64,000 nt of DNA from contig VZDJ01000041.1 in NCBI GenBank assembly GCA_008694505.1, positions 5,603,956-5,667,955 of the forward strand, in the 5' to 3' direction. The DNA comes from Cyanoderma ruficeps. Its lineage: Eukaryota > Chordata > Aves > Passeriformes > Timaliidae. The notes beneath the pieces were generated by a model. That model was given only the letters and a program-made list of their open reading frames with translations. It made no database searches and was not told where the DNA came from. Position numbers and translations under genes: made by a program. This document shows, piece by piece, positions 23,959 to 35,177 of the stretch (position 1 is its first letter; each line of letters starts with the position of its first letter).

Positions 23959-26878
23959 ATAATTTCACATGTAGTTTATGGTGTAACAAAAAACTGGTAG
24001 CATATCCCAGCATTTCAATATGGAACACAGTATAAAAATGGCAGAATATCAGACTACTTGGAGACTAAATCCACAGTGAATACTGAGTAGTAAAATCTTT
24101 TCTCTATCTTTTCTCTTGGAATTAAATTATCTGACATAATGCAGTCAAAATGAAAATATTTAGCTCTTAGGGAAGGATCTGATAAGAATACACATTTGAA
24201 TTTTATTGTATTCTGATAGCTTTCTCAGTTGATTTACAGAAAATAGTTGTACTCCACCCTGCAGTACCATATACAAGGAAATAGCAGCTTTAAAGAACAA
24301 TGAGGAATGTCCTTTGTGACCTTGTTTTGTAGAGCCTTGTTTAAAAGTATAAAAGATTGTTGAATTACAACAGAATAATCTTCACAGATCTCAACTTTCT
24401 ACTTCCAAATTCTACAAGTGTAGTGTAAAGTGTAGTCTTGATTTCAGTTTATTCATGCAAGGAGAACTTCAGCTCAGATTCTTCTATAGCAATTCAGTAT
24501 TTATTATCAGTCTTTTATTACATTTGATCTCAGTCAAACACAGTTGGGTGAGGTTTATTCCATAGTTGTTAGACAGAATTTACATAATGAATAAGTAAGG
24601 TCCATTGTTCTCATATTTTCAGGGTGAGCTTTTTCCATAACTTAATGTTTTTAAGGACTGAACATCAAAGGCCATTACTGCTGTAAATATTCAAATCCTA
24701 AGTAGTTTTCATACAAAGATGGGCAGTAAAGCAAAATTAATTTCTACCTGGAGCTCAGGCTCCAAAGGTTAACAGTCTCAACGTTTTTTTTTTAGATAAA
24801 GGCTTGGTGTCCAAGATAAAGGAGTAGTGTTACTTAAATTGCTTGTATCCTGCTGCATGGCATCATCACCTGAAAGTAAAAAAGATCTGGAAGTGGAATG
24901 AGATTGCTTACTCGTCTAAGAAAATGCCCTATTGGAAAGAGCCAGTTTCCAGGAGCTAGCCAGTGAGACCCACTTTTACTGCCTGACCATTTCTCTGAAG
25001 GAAGGTAATATATCCAAATCAGTGGCATTCCATTTTCTCATATATGCTTGGTAGTTTTATTCAGCTGTCCTCATCTACCCATGTTTGCTAGTCTCGTTTT
25101 CACTTTAATTTCTGAAAGTATTTGAGAGAATGTTGGATATTGGATATGACCAGAGATTTAGGAGGCTTGAAAACGCCTTTTAGAGTCATGAGTATCTGTG
25201 CTCCCATATATCTCTTCTGGCCTTATATATTCTGTTCCTTATAAATGCTTTTAAAGAGGCAGTGCCCCTTCTCATGCACTATCATCTGCCTCTGACCCAT
25301 TTGACACACTTCAGTAAAGGATTTGGTCTCAGTAAAGTACTGAGATATTGTTGCTGGAGGCAACAGACATTTTATGAGTTCTAAATTCAGGAATATTATC
25401 ACCAGGCATTGTACTAAACCAGAAAGCAGCTATTAAGCATTCTATCTCTCTATGCAGTGTTTGAAGTCATATGCTGATATCCCTGGAATGGTGTCAGATT
25501 AAATCTCCTGAACCCTAAGTCACTGGTCTATTTTATTGGACAGCTTCTCTGCAGCTATTAGTGTGTTTCATGTACAGTGGTTGGTGTTCTGCATCCTGCT
25601 GCCTACTTCAGGCTATTGGCTCTCAGCAGTTTTGTGTTTGTGACCTAATGGTTTATTTTTAGTTCTGCTTGCACCACTGTAGTGATCTCTGACTTTTCTT
25701 GGAGTCTATTTTGCTGTTAAAATATTGCTGACCAACTAGTAACTCCTTGCTTTCCTGCTAAACTTTTGTTGAATTCACTTGATAAATTGCATAAATCTGA
25801 AGCTTCACAGGGCATGTAGATAACCTCTGAGTGTGTCTTGCAATAGATACATTATATATATACTACAATACAATATATTGCCTTATACTTTAAGTTATGA
25901 AGCATTTGCTCATCTCTTCATTATGAAAAGTTTTAATGCTTTTATTGTTTATGACAGGCTTTGAATTCAGAAGGGAGAAGGCCTTGGGCTAGAGATGTGT
26001 CTTTTCTTGCTCCCATGCAACTTCAGAGAAGTTTAGCAGAGATGTAAGCTTCTAGAAATTACTGTTTCTTGTCTTATACTTAACATTCTTCAGAGAAATG
26101 TTAGTATTCTGCACAAAAGAAGTGCAGATAAACGTTTTAAATGGCTGGGTTAAAAAATACCGCCAAAGGAAAAGCAGCAGCAGCAACAGCTGCCTGGAAA
26201 CCAAAGGCCGACAGCCTCAGGAAGATAACTAAAAACAGAACATCTTATGAAAATAATTTTTCTGCCCCTCAGAGCCCCAGCTGACAAGATTCAGCATTGG
26301 TTATAACAGTCTGTTCTTATAGTTTGAGACAATAACTTCCCTTTTTTTGCCAAGTGCATAGGACAATGAAGATATCTGCAATGTTTTATGGATTACACTG
26401 GTGTGATCCTGTCTGTCTGAATTTTGTATTCATAGTGACCTGCAGCCCAGCCAGGGTCTAGACAGTAATCCAGCCTGCCTATCCCTGTAGGCAGCCCATT
26501 GTCAGGTGTCCGCCTCTTTCCTTTGGTAGCTCATTGTGTCTGTCCCCATGTGCTGTGAAATGGAAGTCAGTCTTCCTGCAAATGCTCTGCTGTGATCCTG
26601 GTGTAAATATGGATGGGCACACAAAGCCTTCCTAAGATCCCAGAGGAAGCCTGAACGAGACAAGGTGTGGTCAGCAGTATAACAAACCTCACCGTAGGAA
26701 GTGGTAGCAGTCCACTTTTTTGTATGATGACCTTTTCTATGGTTTTAACATTTAGGAGAGAAATCTAAGGTTAAAGGATTTCACTGCTTTTCTGTCAAGG
26801 TTCAATGTTGTCCATATCAGCCTGAAGAGTGTTCTAGTTACTAGCACAAAACTAAGATCACTTTTGTGTGTTTTCCAG
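23959..26878. other. Unique non-coding sequence, no gene recognised
   Basis: About 2.9 kb with very few open frames above 60 codons, which fits strongly non-coding sequence. A short CAG/GCA run at 26174-26191 (gcagcagcagcaacagc) lies about 690 bases upstream of the candidate first exon. I see no TATA-plus-CpG promoter near 26.8 kb. Confidence 0.5.
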
Positions 26879-26958
26879 CTGACTGCAGGACTTCTGCCTG
26901 TCTGTCTTCATGATGGCTCCGATTAAAAGAAGAGATGAAAATCTGTTAACACAGAGAG
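26879..26958 (+). CDS. Candidate first coding exon of an unidentified gene (5' leader plus 15 codons)
   Basis: A pyrimidine-rich acceptor (gtgtgttttccag) ends at 26878 and a donor (agag then gtaaaa) starts at 26959. The exon holds a 31-34 base leader and two adjacent ATGs at 26910 and 26913. The second has A at -3 and G at +4, a favourable Kozak context, and I prefer it. It encodes MAPIKRRDENLLTQR and ends after the first base of the next codon (phase 1). The peptide is basic and hydrophilic with no signal peptide or membrane segment. It joins in frame to the candidate exon at 27063. I do not recognise the protein. Because the exon starts at an acceptor, an upstream non-coding exon would be needed. 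Chance pairing of splice sites is the main alternative. Confidence 0.35.
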
Positions 26959-27062
26959 GTAAAAAAATTTCCTTATCATGGTGTTCATTAAACTAAACAC
27001 TGGCATGGCTGTAAGGGGTAAATAGCATATCCTTCTCTGCACCTTTCAGTGTCCCTCTGCAG

Positions 27063-27142
27063 AAGTGAAGCAGGCAGCTAAACAGACGCATTTTCCACTT
27101 TCCTACCAGTCCACATATGATTTAGTGAATGCTGTCCTTCAG
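27063..27142 (+). CDS. Candidate second coding exon, phase-matched to 26879-26958
   Basis: The acceptor region is pyrimidine-rich (ccttctctgcacctttcag then tgtccctctgcag, ending 27062). The donor is a good consensus (cttcag then gtatga at 27143). With the leftover G of the previous exon the 80 bases give exactly 27 sense codons, starting EVKQAAKQTH and ending YDLVNAVLQ, and finish in phase 0. The peptide has a plausible soluble-protein composition. The intron would be 104 bases, short but permitted in birds. Using the acceptor 13 bases upstream (cctttcag, ending 27049) would instead put the joined frame into an early stop, so the 27062 acceptor is preferred. The gene is not recognised. The next exon would have to start in phase 0. 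Confidence 0.35.
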
Positions 27143-28038
27143 GTATGACTCAATAACCTGGACCAGAAACTCTTCAGCAGGCCTCCAAAGGCATCTTTCT
27201 CTCTTTGTTGATTGAATATGGAACTTAAACCAGTTTACTCAAGGTGGGTTGGATGGTATGCCTCATTTCATTTTGGGATGTATTTGTTCCTGCCAAGATC
27301 AATTTGAACCAAAGGGAACTGCAAGTACGGTCAAGGAGGAAGTGAGACAATGGCATGGAGATAAGGCATCTTTGGGTATAACGTCAAAAACTTAGACAAT
27401 GGTCAACAATTGACTATGTTAATTCTGGGTGCCAAGCAGGGCTGCATAGGCTATTTGCTAAGGCTAAGGATCAAACTGAAACACTTATCAATTCAGTTTA
27501 GAAAGTCTGAAGTAAAGTGAGATAAAGGTAGAGCTTGGGAGGCAGCAGCTTCATATAGCACAGGTGATCAAAACACAACAGCGTGTCCACAACTATGCAG
27601 CCCCAAGGGGAGTGAGGAATACCAAACTGAATAGGAGTACTAAGCTTACACATTTTCTTTGTTCCTACTTACTGCAGCCTGAGTCAGAATGATTAATGAG
27701 TTTCTCTGTAAAACTGAGTTGTTTAAATCGGCAGCCTGTGGTCACATCTATAGGCAGAGTTTTCTGAAAGGGGCAATGGATCTGTGATGTAGGGAGATGC
27801 AATAGATTCTCAGGTCACTGGTGTGGAAGCAGGGGTTTGATTAGTTGGTGGGATTTCTGCTGAGAGAATGTGCCCATCCCATCTGGCTTGTGAGCAGGGT
27901 GGAGGACTGCATAGGTCTCAGCAAATCACTGGTGCATCTGGAGGCCAGGGAGAAGGGTGTGTGAGTCTGGGGAGTTTTTGGTGTAGCAGAGGAGTGGCTC
28001 CAATTCCCATATTTTCTCCATGTGCTAGTCTGCTGCAG

Positions 28039-28140
28039 GCTGGGACAGCAAAAGGAAAATTTCTGATGTGTGGCAAATCCAGCTGGTCCTGCCACATCAG
28101 TCAGGCAGAAAAAAGGGGAAGATTTCATCAGAGGTTGTAA
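28039..28140 (+). CDS. Weak candidate terminal exon, phase 0, ends in TAA
   Basis: An acceptor ending tagtctgctgcag at 28038 is preceded by a T/C-rich stretch (attttctcc). Read from 28039 in phase 0, as the previous candidate exon requires, there are 33 sense codons (start AGTAKGKFLMCGK) and then TAA at 28138-28140. Polyadenylation-like aataaa sequences occur only about 600-700 bases later (28752 onwards). No family is recognised, and the phase match has a one-in-three chance of being accidental. Confidence 0.15.
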   Translation, partial: AGTAKGKFLMCGKSSWSCHISQAEKRGRFHQRL

Positions 28141-29266
28141 TATATTCACCCAGAGACCCAGTGTAAAGTGCTGGTTGCCACAGTTAAAGGAAGGAAGCTC
28201 AGCCTGTCATCTCTCAAGGATGTGCACAGAAGGAAGGGAAAGGCAGAGTTCACCCTGAGGCCAGGATACCCTGTGACACCTGTAGTCCTACAGATGAAGT
28301 GATGGAGGACTCTGTTTTTAGGTTTGAAGAATATGAATGTATCTCTGATGGCTGTGTACATTGGGAAGAGGAGATTACTGCATACAGTACAGTTTATTCC
28401 TCCTTTTAATTGATCAGAAAAGAAAAATTTAAGAAATTGTATTAGGCCAACTCTGTTAACAGGGGTTTTATTCAAGATTGCAAACAGAGGAAATGAGAAC
28501 TTAGGAAATGTCAAACAATCGCTTCCTCTGGAGCTGTAATCATACCCTTGCATGTATGTGTTATGATACAGTTCTTCAGTTGCATAGCAGTGTGGTGTTT
28601 GTCTGCAGGATTCAGTGCACAGCATAATCAATACAATGCATGAGCTGTTAACAAACAAAAAAAATACCTTCTATAAAAAGAGAGAAGTTTAAAAATGCAT
28701 TCCAGCAGAGCTAGTTGGTTTATATCCAAACAATCAGTACTAGTCTCCAAATAAAGATATCTTCATCCATCAAGGAACCCTTGGGATTAAAAACCCACTT
28801 AGCTAAACAGAAAAATAAAATGTAAATATGTCCACAAAGTCTTGTTGCTGACATATGTATCACTTTGCTAAATAAAACTGACACTGTGATATTGGAGAAG
28901 TGATTAAGAACCTGAAGTGTATTCTTCCAGTGGAAAAAGCTATATGAAATGGAAAAGGAAACAGAAGGATTTTCAGTTCATTTGTCCCTATTCATAGCTC
29001 ATGTGACAAATAATACAAGCTCAGATGTTCCAGAACTGAAAGCTTTTTAAGTCACCTTTAACATTTTTTGTATTCGATAAGGTTGCCTCTAAAGTGCCAT
29101 AACCCAGACTTTTTTAACATTTGTACCAAGGGAATATTTATTTATGGGTTCATTGGTCACACCCTATGGACACTATTGCCAGTTGCTGAGGTAGTTTACA
29201 AGAAATATAAATACTGTCCAAATATCGTTTCTCCTTGTAAACAATTTCAGTGAAAGGGGTCAAGGC
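28141..29266. other. Unique non-coding sequence, no gene recognised
   Basis: A 170-codon minus open frame (28658-28146) spans the first part, but it has no recognisable domain and no sustained codon bias that I can see. AATAAA sequences at about 28752, 28813 and 28871 could serve as polyadenylation signals if the upstream exons are real. Otherwise I see nothing distinctive. Confidence 0.45.
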
Positions 29267-29274
29267 TGACGTCA
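29267..29274. promoter_or_regulatory. Perfect CRE palindrome TGACGTCA
   Basis: The full 8-base cAMP-response element core, with its central CpG intact, lies in CpG-poor sequence and is followed by a second CpG (ggcgctgag) about 10 bases on. CREB/ATF factors bind this core. Whether it is active here cannot be told, and there is no clear TATA or CpG island around it. Confidence 0.45.
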
Positions 29275-29479
29275 TCAGGCGCTGAGAGCTGTGAAGAGAG
29301 GCAGAGTGCAGCTCAAGAGGCACCCTGTCTATTAATGTGGGAATCTCACCATCAAAGTCCTTAACACTTTTTGCCTAGGTCTGTATAGGTGGATCCAAGA
29401 CAAATTTGTACCCTCTTAAAAATTAGGCAGGCATGTTTTCATACTTCTCCTCATCCCCTCTTCTCCCCATTTCCCCCTA

Positions 29480-29680
29480 CACAATCTTCTCCCTGCAGAG
29501 AGGAAGCCAGGGCTGGGCAGCAGGTGCAGGGCAGCTGGGGTATGGCCAGGGACAGCTGTGCACCAGGGCAGTCCCCCCAAAGGGCAGAGACAGCACGGCC
29601 CCTGCAGCAGCAATTCATCTGCAGGAACTGTCCTCCCTGCAAAAGTGTAAGCGGGAATTCCCTCAAGGGGAAAAAGCAAG
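29480..29680. other. GC-rich, CpG-poor patch with open frames on both strands
   Basis: About 200 bases are visibly richer in G and C than the flanks (cagggctgggcagcaggtgcaggg). Four overlapping open frames of about 90-110 codons cover it. A pyrimidine-rich acceptor (acaatcttctccctgcag, ending 29499) and a possible donor (gtgtaagcgg near 29645) bracket it. Several opposing frames being open at once is best explained by low stop density in GC-rich DNA. It could also be an exon of a non-coding transcript. Confidence 0.25.
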
Positions 29681-30891
29681 CCTTATTTTCCTCCAGGAAA
29701 ATAGAGATGGCAGACAGATAGATCCCTGTAGTTAGTCTGAAAAGATGTTGCCAAGAAAAGCAAAAGCACCCAGGCAAATACCCCTCTCAGCAAGCTGAAA
29801 GGCTCTAATTTGCCAACAGATATAATTTTCATAGTTCTTTCTCTGTGACATAATTTTTTTGCCTTGTGTGCCTTCCCAGATGATAATTTTTCCTCCAACA
29901 TGACCTTTCCAGGAGATGGAATTCACATTTTGCAGCCATCTTCTTTCCATCCATAGTTTCAACTACTCCTGGCTGAGGGTCTGGAGTGTTTTATCCGGTG
30001 GGGGCTTATGAAGTCACTGTGCAGCCCAAGAAGAGCTCAGCTCTGCTAGAGAGCTCCAAAAAGATGCAGTATTCAGTGATCCAGTGATCTCTTCAACTGA
30101 CAGATTGGAGAGTAGCAGGCAGTCTGCTGGATTGGGCTCCCTGGTCTGACATGCTGTTGTGCTGAGCAGCACGTCCTGCAGTCATGCTTCTGCATCCTGG
30201 GTCTCACTGTGTCCCCCCTCTTCCATGGGACATGCTGGTTTTACTCTGGCCTTGCACTGTCTCGCTCTGTAACCTGTGGAAAACAACTCTCCCTTCTTCT
30301 TGAGTTAGGAGGCTGCAATGGCCCAGAAATGACAGAGGCATGGGAAGGGGAAGCCAGAGTCAAGAGGAGTGTGGGGACCTTCTTGGACTGGCACAAGCCA
30401 CCCCTAACATGCCATCAGAGACAATGTGGCTGAAATTATTTGGTGCATCCTAAAGCAACAGTTCTGCTCTTCCCCACTGCCCTTCTCTGTCCTTCTCTCT
30501 CTTTTCTCCCTGCAATCACAGCTACAACACCAAATCTGCTCCTCAGCTTCGTCTCTTGTTTCACTCCATGCAAGCCAGTTCAATCCAGCATAATGTTCTA
30601 CATCTTTGTTTTATAAACACAGGGAAGTTGTTACGTGGTTTATATTTCTCTTGAAGATTGATGCTTTATTTCACATATTTGTGTTAAGATCTGCTGAGTC
30701 TTTTTGTCAGTTTTTAATATTTTAAATCTTCACACTTTTAAACATATACTATAAAAGCTAAAAGTTGCTGTTGGCTGAGATCTAGCACAAGATCTTCAGG
30801 ACTGGCCCTGGAAATAATTCTTGTTGCTCAGCTGTCGTCTTGGCAACCTGTTTGGGAACTCACCAAAACTGGACCTGAGTCTTTGTCTTTC

Positions 30892-30915
30892 CCCTAACCC
30901 TTAAACTTAACCCTA
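30892..30915. repeat. Degenerate telomere-like (CCCTAA) units
   Basis: ccctaaccct, a short spacer and then taaccctaa give two to three CCCTAA-like units. This is too short to call an interstitial telomere tract with confidence. Confidence 0.4.
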
Positions 30916-33900
30916 ATGCTAACTGCAGTCAAGACCTGGGCTTTACATAAAAACCTCCAGCCCTGGCCCTTTCTCTGCCCAGACTTTCCATAGGCATCTC
31001 TCTTGTAGGTCCCTACTCAAAGTGGACTCTTAGGCTTTGTCTCACATCTTGCATTAGCTGTAACCCTTGAAAGTGACTGAATCCTTTACTCAAGGTCACT
31101 CATCTCATTGACAAAATGAAAAGGGGAAAATTATTTGTGATGCCCAGACTTACCTTTAGCAGCTTCTTTCAACTCCACATCAACTATATGCAAAACTAAC
31201 ACCAGACAAACCCAGCTGCAGCCAAAACAAGCAAAAAGAAATAATTTCCTTAGGCCTCCCCTTTGTAGCCATACTTGAATTTTTGCAGTTAGGGGAATAA
31301 CAAAGCCTATTAAACCAGTTAAGAAGTGCTACAAATGGGTTTCCAAGAGATGGTTTGTGCACCAAAGGCATATTTCCCTGAGAAGTCTGATCACTCCTTG
31401 GGGTAGATTTATCATCAGAGTTAACAGGGATGCAAAGCCAAATCATTCAGTTGAGGTTGGGCTGTTAAGGGCCCGCAGAGACAAGGTTTGAGCAGTGAAA
31501 AGAATTTTCCGCTGACCTCTTGTTCACTTGGCCAGAGCTGGAGATCCTTCAGTTATTGCCCAGTCCACCTTTAGGATCAGAGTTGAGGCAATAGAGAGAA
31601 AAAGCATAGGGGTCCAGTTGAGGGCAGTAGTCCAAAGACCAGTACGGGAGAATGAAGGCTGCAAGAGGAGTTCCCTCACAAGAAGTTTCCCATCCAGGTC
31701 ACAGCTGTCCTTTGTGCTTTCCTAGGACTTTTTCTTGTAGGACATCATGTTTATTTCCATTAAAACACTTGCTGAGGACTATGAAGAGCAGATGTGTCAT
31801 GATGTCTTGTTATGTGAAAACTGAAAACAAAAATGCAAACAATTCTATAGAGAATACTCTCCAGCTGGAAAATAAAAGTTGAAAAGAAATTTCCTGTAAT
31901 GTTATGGAATACAAACTGTGTATTAAAGGGGCCTTTTGAATTTGAAATTAAGTATGCAAGGGGTAACAGAATGTAGGACTCATAACACAGGAGCTAGTGT
32001 ATGGGGCTGAGTGAAAGACCATCTTAATTGCTGGTAAGACCAGAATGGAAGGAATATGAGATTCCAATTGCAGTCTTGAGCACAGTAAGTAATTTAAAGG
32101 TCAGCAGTGACTTTGTGGGAGTCACCTATGAATACACATGCTGGTGGTAATTCAGGAAAATCCCTAGAATATGAAACTGAAGGAAGCAAGTGTAGTCTAA
32201 AAGCACCTATCCTAACTCAAAGTGAACTGTAGACATAAACAACAGAACTGGTAATCTTTTACTACTACTGTAAAACCCCCACATCTAAGAACTGAAAAGA
32301 AACTTGCCCAGAATTCAGAATTTCCCAGATTTTTAGAACTTAAAGTTTCAAATTCTCTGAAATCCAGATTTTGTGTTCCGGACCCAGTTAGGTTGGTTGG
32401 TTTTGTCTTCAGATTCAAAATGAATATACCAAAAAAAACCCCTTCTTCCTCTAATATATTTTTCTGGGGACAATAAGCCTGAAATATATCTCTTGATATC
32501 AGTTAGTTGTTCCTTTACACTGATAAAATTAGCTAACACAGGGGCTTCATAAGCATGACAATGTTTTCATAATGTAGCTGAGGCAGGAACTATGTGCATC
32601 ACACTGCTGTAACAGTGCTATTCACATTCTGTTAATGTACCCCAAACTGAATTGCTCTCTATTGTTGCACTTTAGCAATGAAGAGATGATGGTGTTTTTC
32701 TATCATTTCTATTTTCTATCAGGATCTCTATTATGTGCAGCTGCTGCAAGCTGCAGCCCTCCTTTCAGCCCTGAGCATCATTTGCCTTCTCTGCATTACA
32801 TATTAAGAGGGGACAGAAATTCAAAGGGGGATGATCACCAGCTCACATGGCAGTCCATGTGTATGAAGAGATGGCAACCTGGATACAGAGCAGCTTCCCC
32901 AGCAACAAGTGGTCATAAACAAAAGACTTGGATCATGTGATGAAGCTGATTTGGGTGCCAGACAGAAAACAAACAAGGAAAGTTTTTGGGGAGTGGGAAG
33001 TGATATTTAGTAGTCTGTTAAGGTGACCAGAAAAAACTGGATTTTATTCAGTAGTATTTGAAAAAGGAAAATGTCTGTGTGTATTGTATATGTATAATGA
33101 CCTGAGCGTTCTAGAGCATAAATCAGGAGCAGAGGGACAAGGGCAGAGAAAGGCTCTAGGACTCCTTTAAAAATGGTGAAGCTGGGGCAGGGACACTGGC
33201 ACAGGAATATCCAAGGGTTGATTAGATATGAATTGTTTTGCTAAACAGTGGTCCTGATTTTCAAGTGGTAAGCTCCTTTAGCTTTATACCTCTCAAACCT
33301 GTCCTGTGTCTTTCCAAAGTTATCTACAAGGCTATAGAAATTTCATGTCCACTCAATTTTTTAACTGGACTACAGCAGATAGACCTAGATCATAAAAAAA
33401 TTTCTTTTCTTGCTTAGTTCTTAGGCAATACAGTAATGTGTTTCCTTCAGAGAGGCAGATGCATCATCTGATCACCACTCCCATTCACTGTGGATGCTGT
33501 GTTACATGTAAATGTCCAGCCCTGGGTTGTGGCAAACCAAAGACTGCAGTTTTTCATTTCAGCCAGCCTGCAGATCTGGTTTGTTTTCTGTACGCTGCTG
33601 ATCTCAAGCATGAAGTGCTGCTCTCCAGGCCTCGTCTGTACCTAGATGAAAAGAGGTCTGTCTCTCCAGCACTTATTTACCACTTTGCTTTCAGCAATCC
33701 CAAACAAACCTCTAGTGTAATAAATAATTTCACATCTGTTCTTTGTCTCAGAGAAAAAAAAATGAACAATACTCAGAAATACTCAGCTCCTTACGCAGGC
33801 TTACTAATTTTCCTATCCAGTGAAGAACTTCCTTTGAGGCCCAAATGGGTTGAATGCTCTTTGGTCTTTTTCTCCTGTTGGTCTAAGTGACATAGCATCC

Positions 33901-34392
33901 TCCTTTATATATAGCAATGGATTGACGCATATATAGGTTTAACAGGAATGGGTTAGTTTTAATTCCAAAAGTAAACAATAGACTTGTTTATCAGCACTAA
34001 AGACTGAAAGCCATTCAGTGTTCTTCATGGAATTTAGCCTTTACCACGTCAAGCACTAACAATTTTGAATAGGACAAACAATTTTCCCTTGAACAGTAGG
34101 CACTCTGAGCTCCTCTATCTGGTCTCCACTGCAATTAGCATTGAAACAATGATGTATAACATGTTCGTCACAGACGGAAGACATGTAGTAGATTTTCAGG
34201 AAGACGTTTCTGGTGTGGAGATGAATTATTTATGTACCTTAGCTGTAGATCTGTCTAATAATTCTGTCATTAAATGCTATCTTACCCTCTCCTTCTGTCC
34301 TGTGCAAAAATGGTAAACCTCCTGATATTAAATTGCTATTTTTAAACTCTAGAGCATTAGTTTATTTATACTTTCGCATGTCTTTTAATATA

Positions 34393-34451
34393 GTGTGTTA
34401 AAAACCCTGAAACTGTCGTTAGAGTTTGGTCAAAGTGTGTGTTTAACACAC
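34393..34451. repeat. 10-bp inverted repeat with 39-nt spacer
   Basis: gtgtgttaaa (34393-34402) is the reverse complement of tttaacacac (34442-34451). The right arm also lies in a self-palindrome gtgtgtt-t-aacacac (34437-34451). It is low-complexity in content, so weakly significant. Confidence 0.6.
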
Positions 34452-35162
34452 AATCTGTCTCATTAATGGCAGATATTGAACTTTAACATTATGTACATGT
34501 ATCCTACTCACAAAAATCCTTGAAATCATCTTCAAACTTGGAGCCTATTTCCCCACGTGAAATACTGTGGTAGTCAGTAATAGCATATCCTGTTTGTGTT
34601 CCTGTAGTATACTTCCAATATATTTGGATGCTGAGTAACTAGGAAGATGTACTCACAACTGATAAGCAAGCATGAACAAGCTAAGAAGCTTCAACTATTT
34701 CTGAATATAGTGATTGATTCTCCATCAGTTCTAATGTTATAACACTACATCTGAGGTCATAAAATTGTCACAAATGGCTGCAATTAAAAATTTCCATTTT
34801 CTAGACTGGAATTTCAGTTCTTAAAATCCTTACAAATCTATGTGATACACAAATTTTCTAAACCATATCTTGTCAATCAGCATCCACACTCAGTGGTTCT
34901 GGTTATAGCTCTTATATCTCTGATCGTGCATTATTTTTCATCTTACTTTCAATACAACAACAGAAACTTTTTCAGTTATAAATTTTGTTTCATGTACAGA
35001 CAACTGTATTTTTCAGTTATTTTGTTTATGGCAGCAATGACATTATTTTTCTTGTTAAAGAAGTATCACTATAAGTTTAAATGTACATAAGTAAAAGATA
35101 AATTAAATATTGTATCTATGGGGATAATATGATCTAGGATATCTAGAAATGTCTCTAACCAT

Positions 35163-35177
35163 ACACACACACACACA
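35163..35177. repeat. (AC)n dinucleotide repeat
   Basis: Seven AC units followed by imperfect atac and acaaacac. A short microsatellite. Confidence 0.85.

Noticed and set aside
28146..28658. 170-codon minus-strand open frame
   Set aside because: No domain, no start context or splice support, and it opposes the better plus-strand candidate.
30892..30915. Interstitial telomere or chromosome-fusion scar
   Set aside because: Only two to three degenerate CCCTAA units are present, too few to separate from chance.
33438..33890. 150-codon plus-strand open frame with several cysteines
   Set aside because: The cysteine spacing (CGCCVTCKC) does not continue as a zinc-binding domain, and no splice or promoter signals accompany it.
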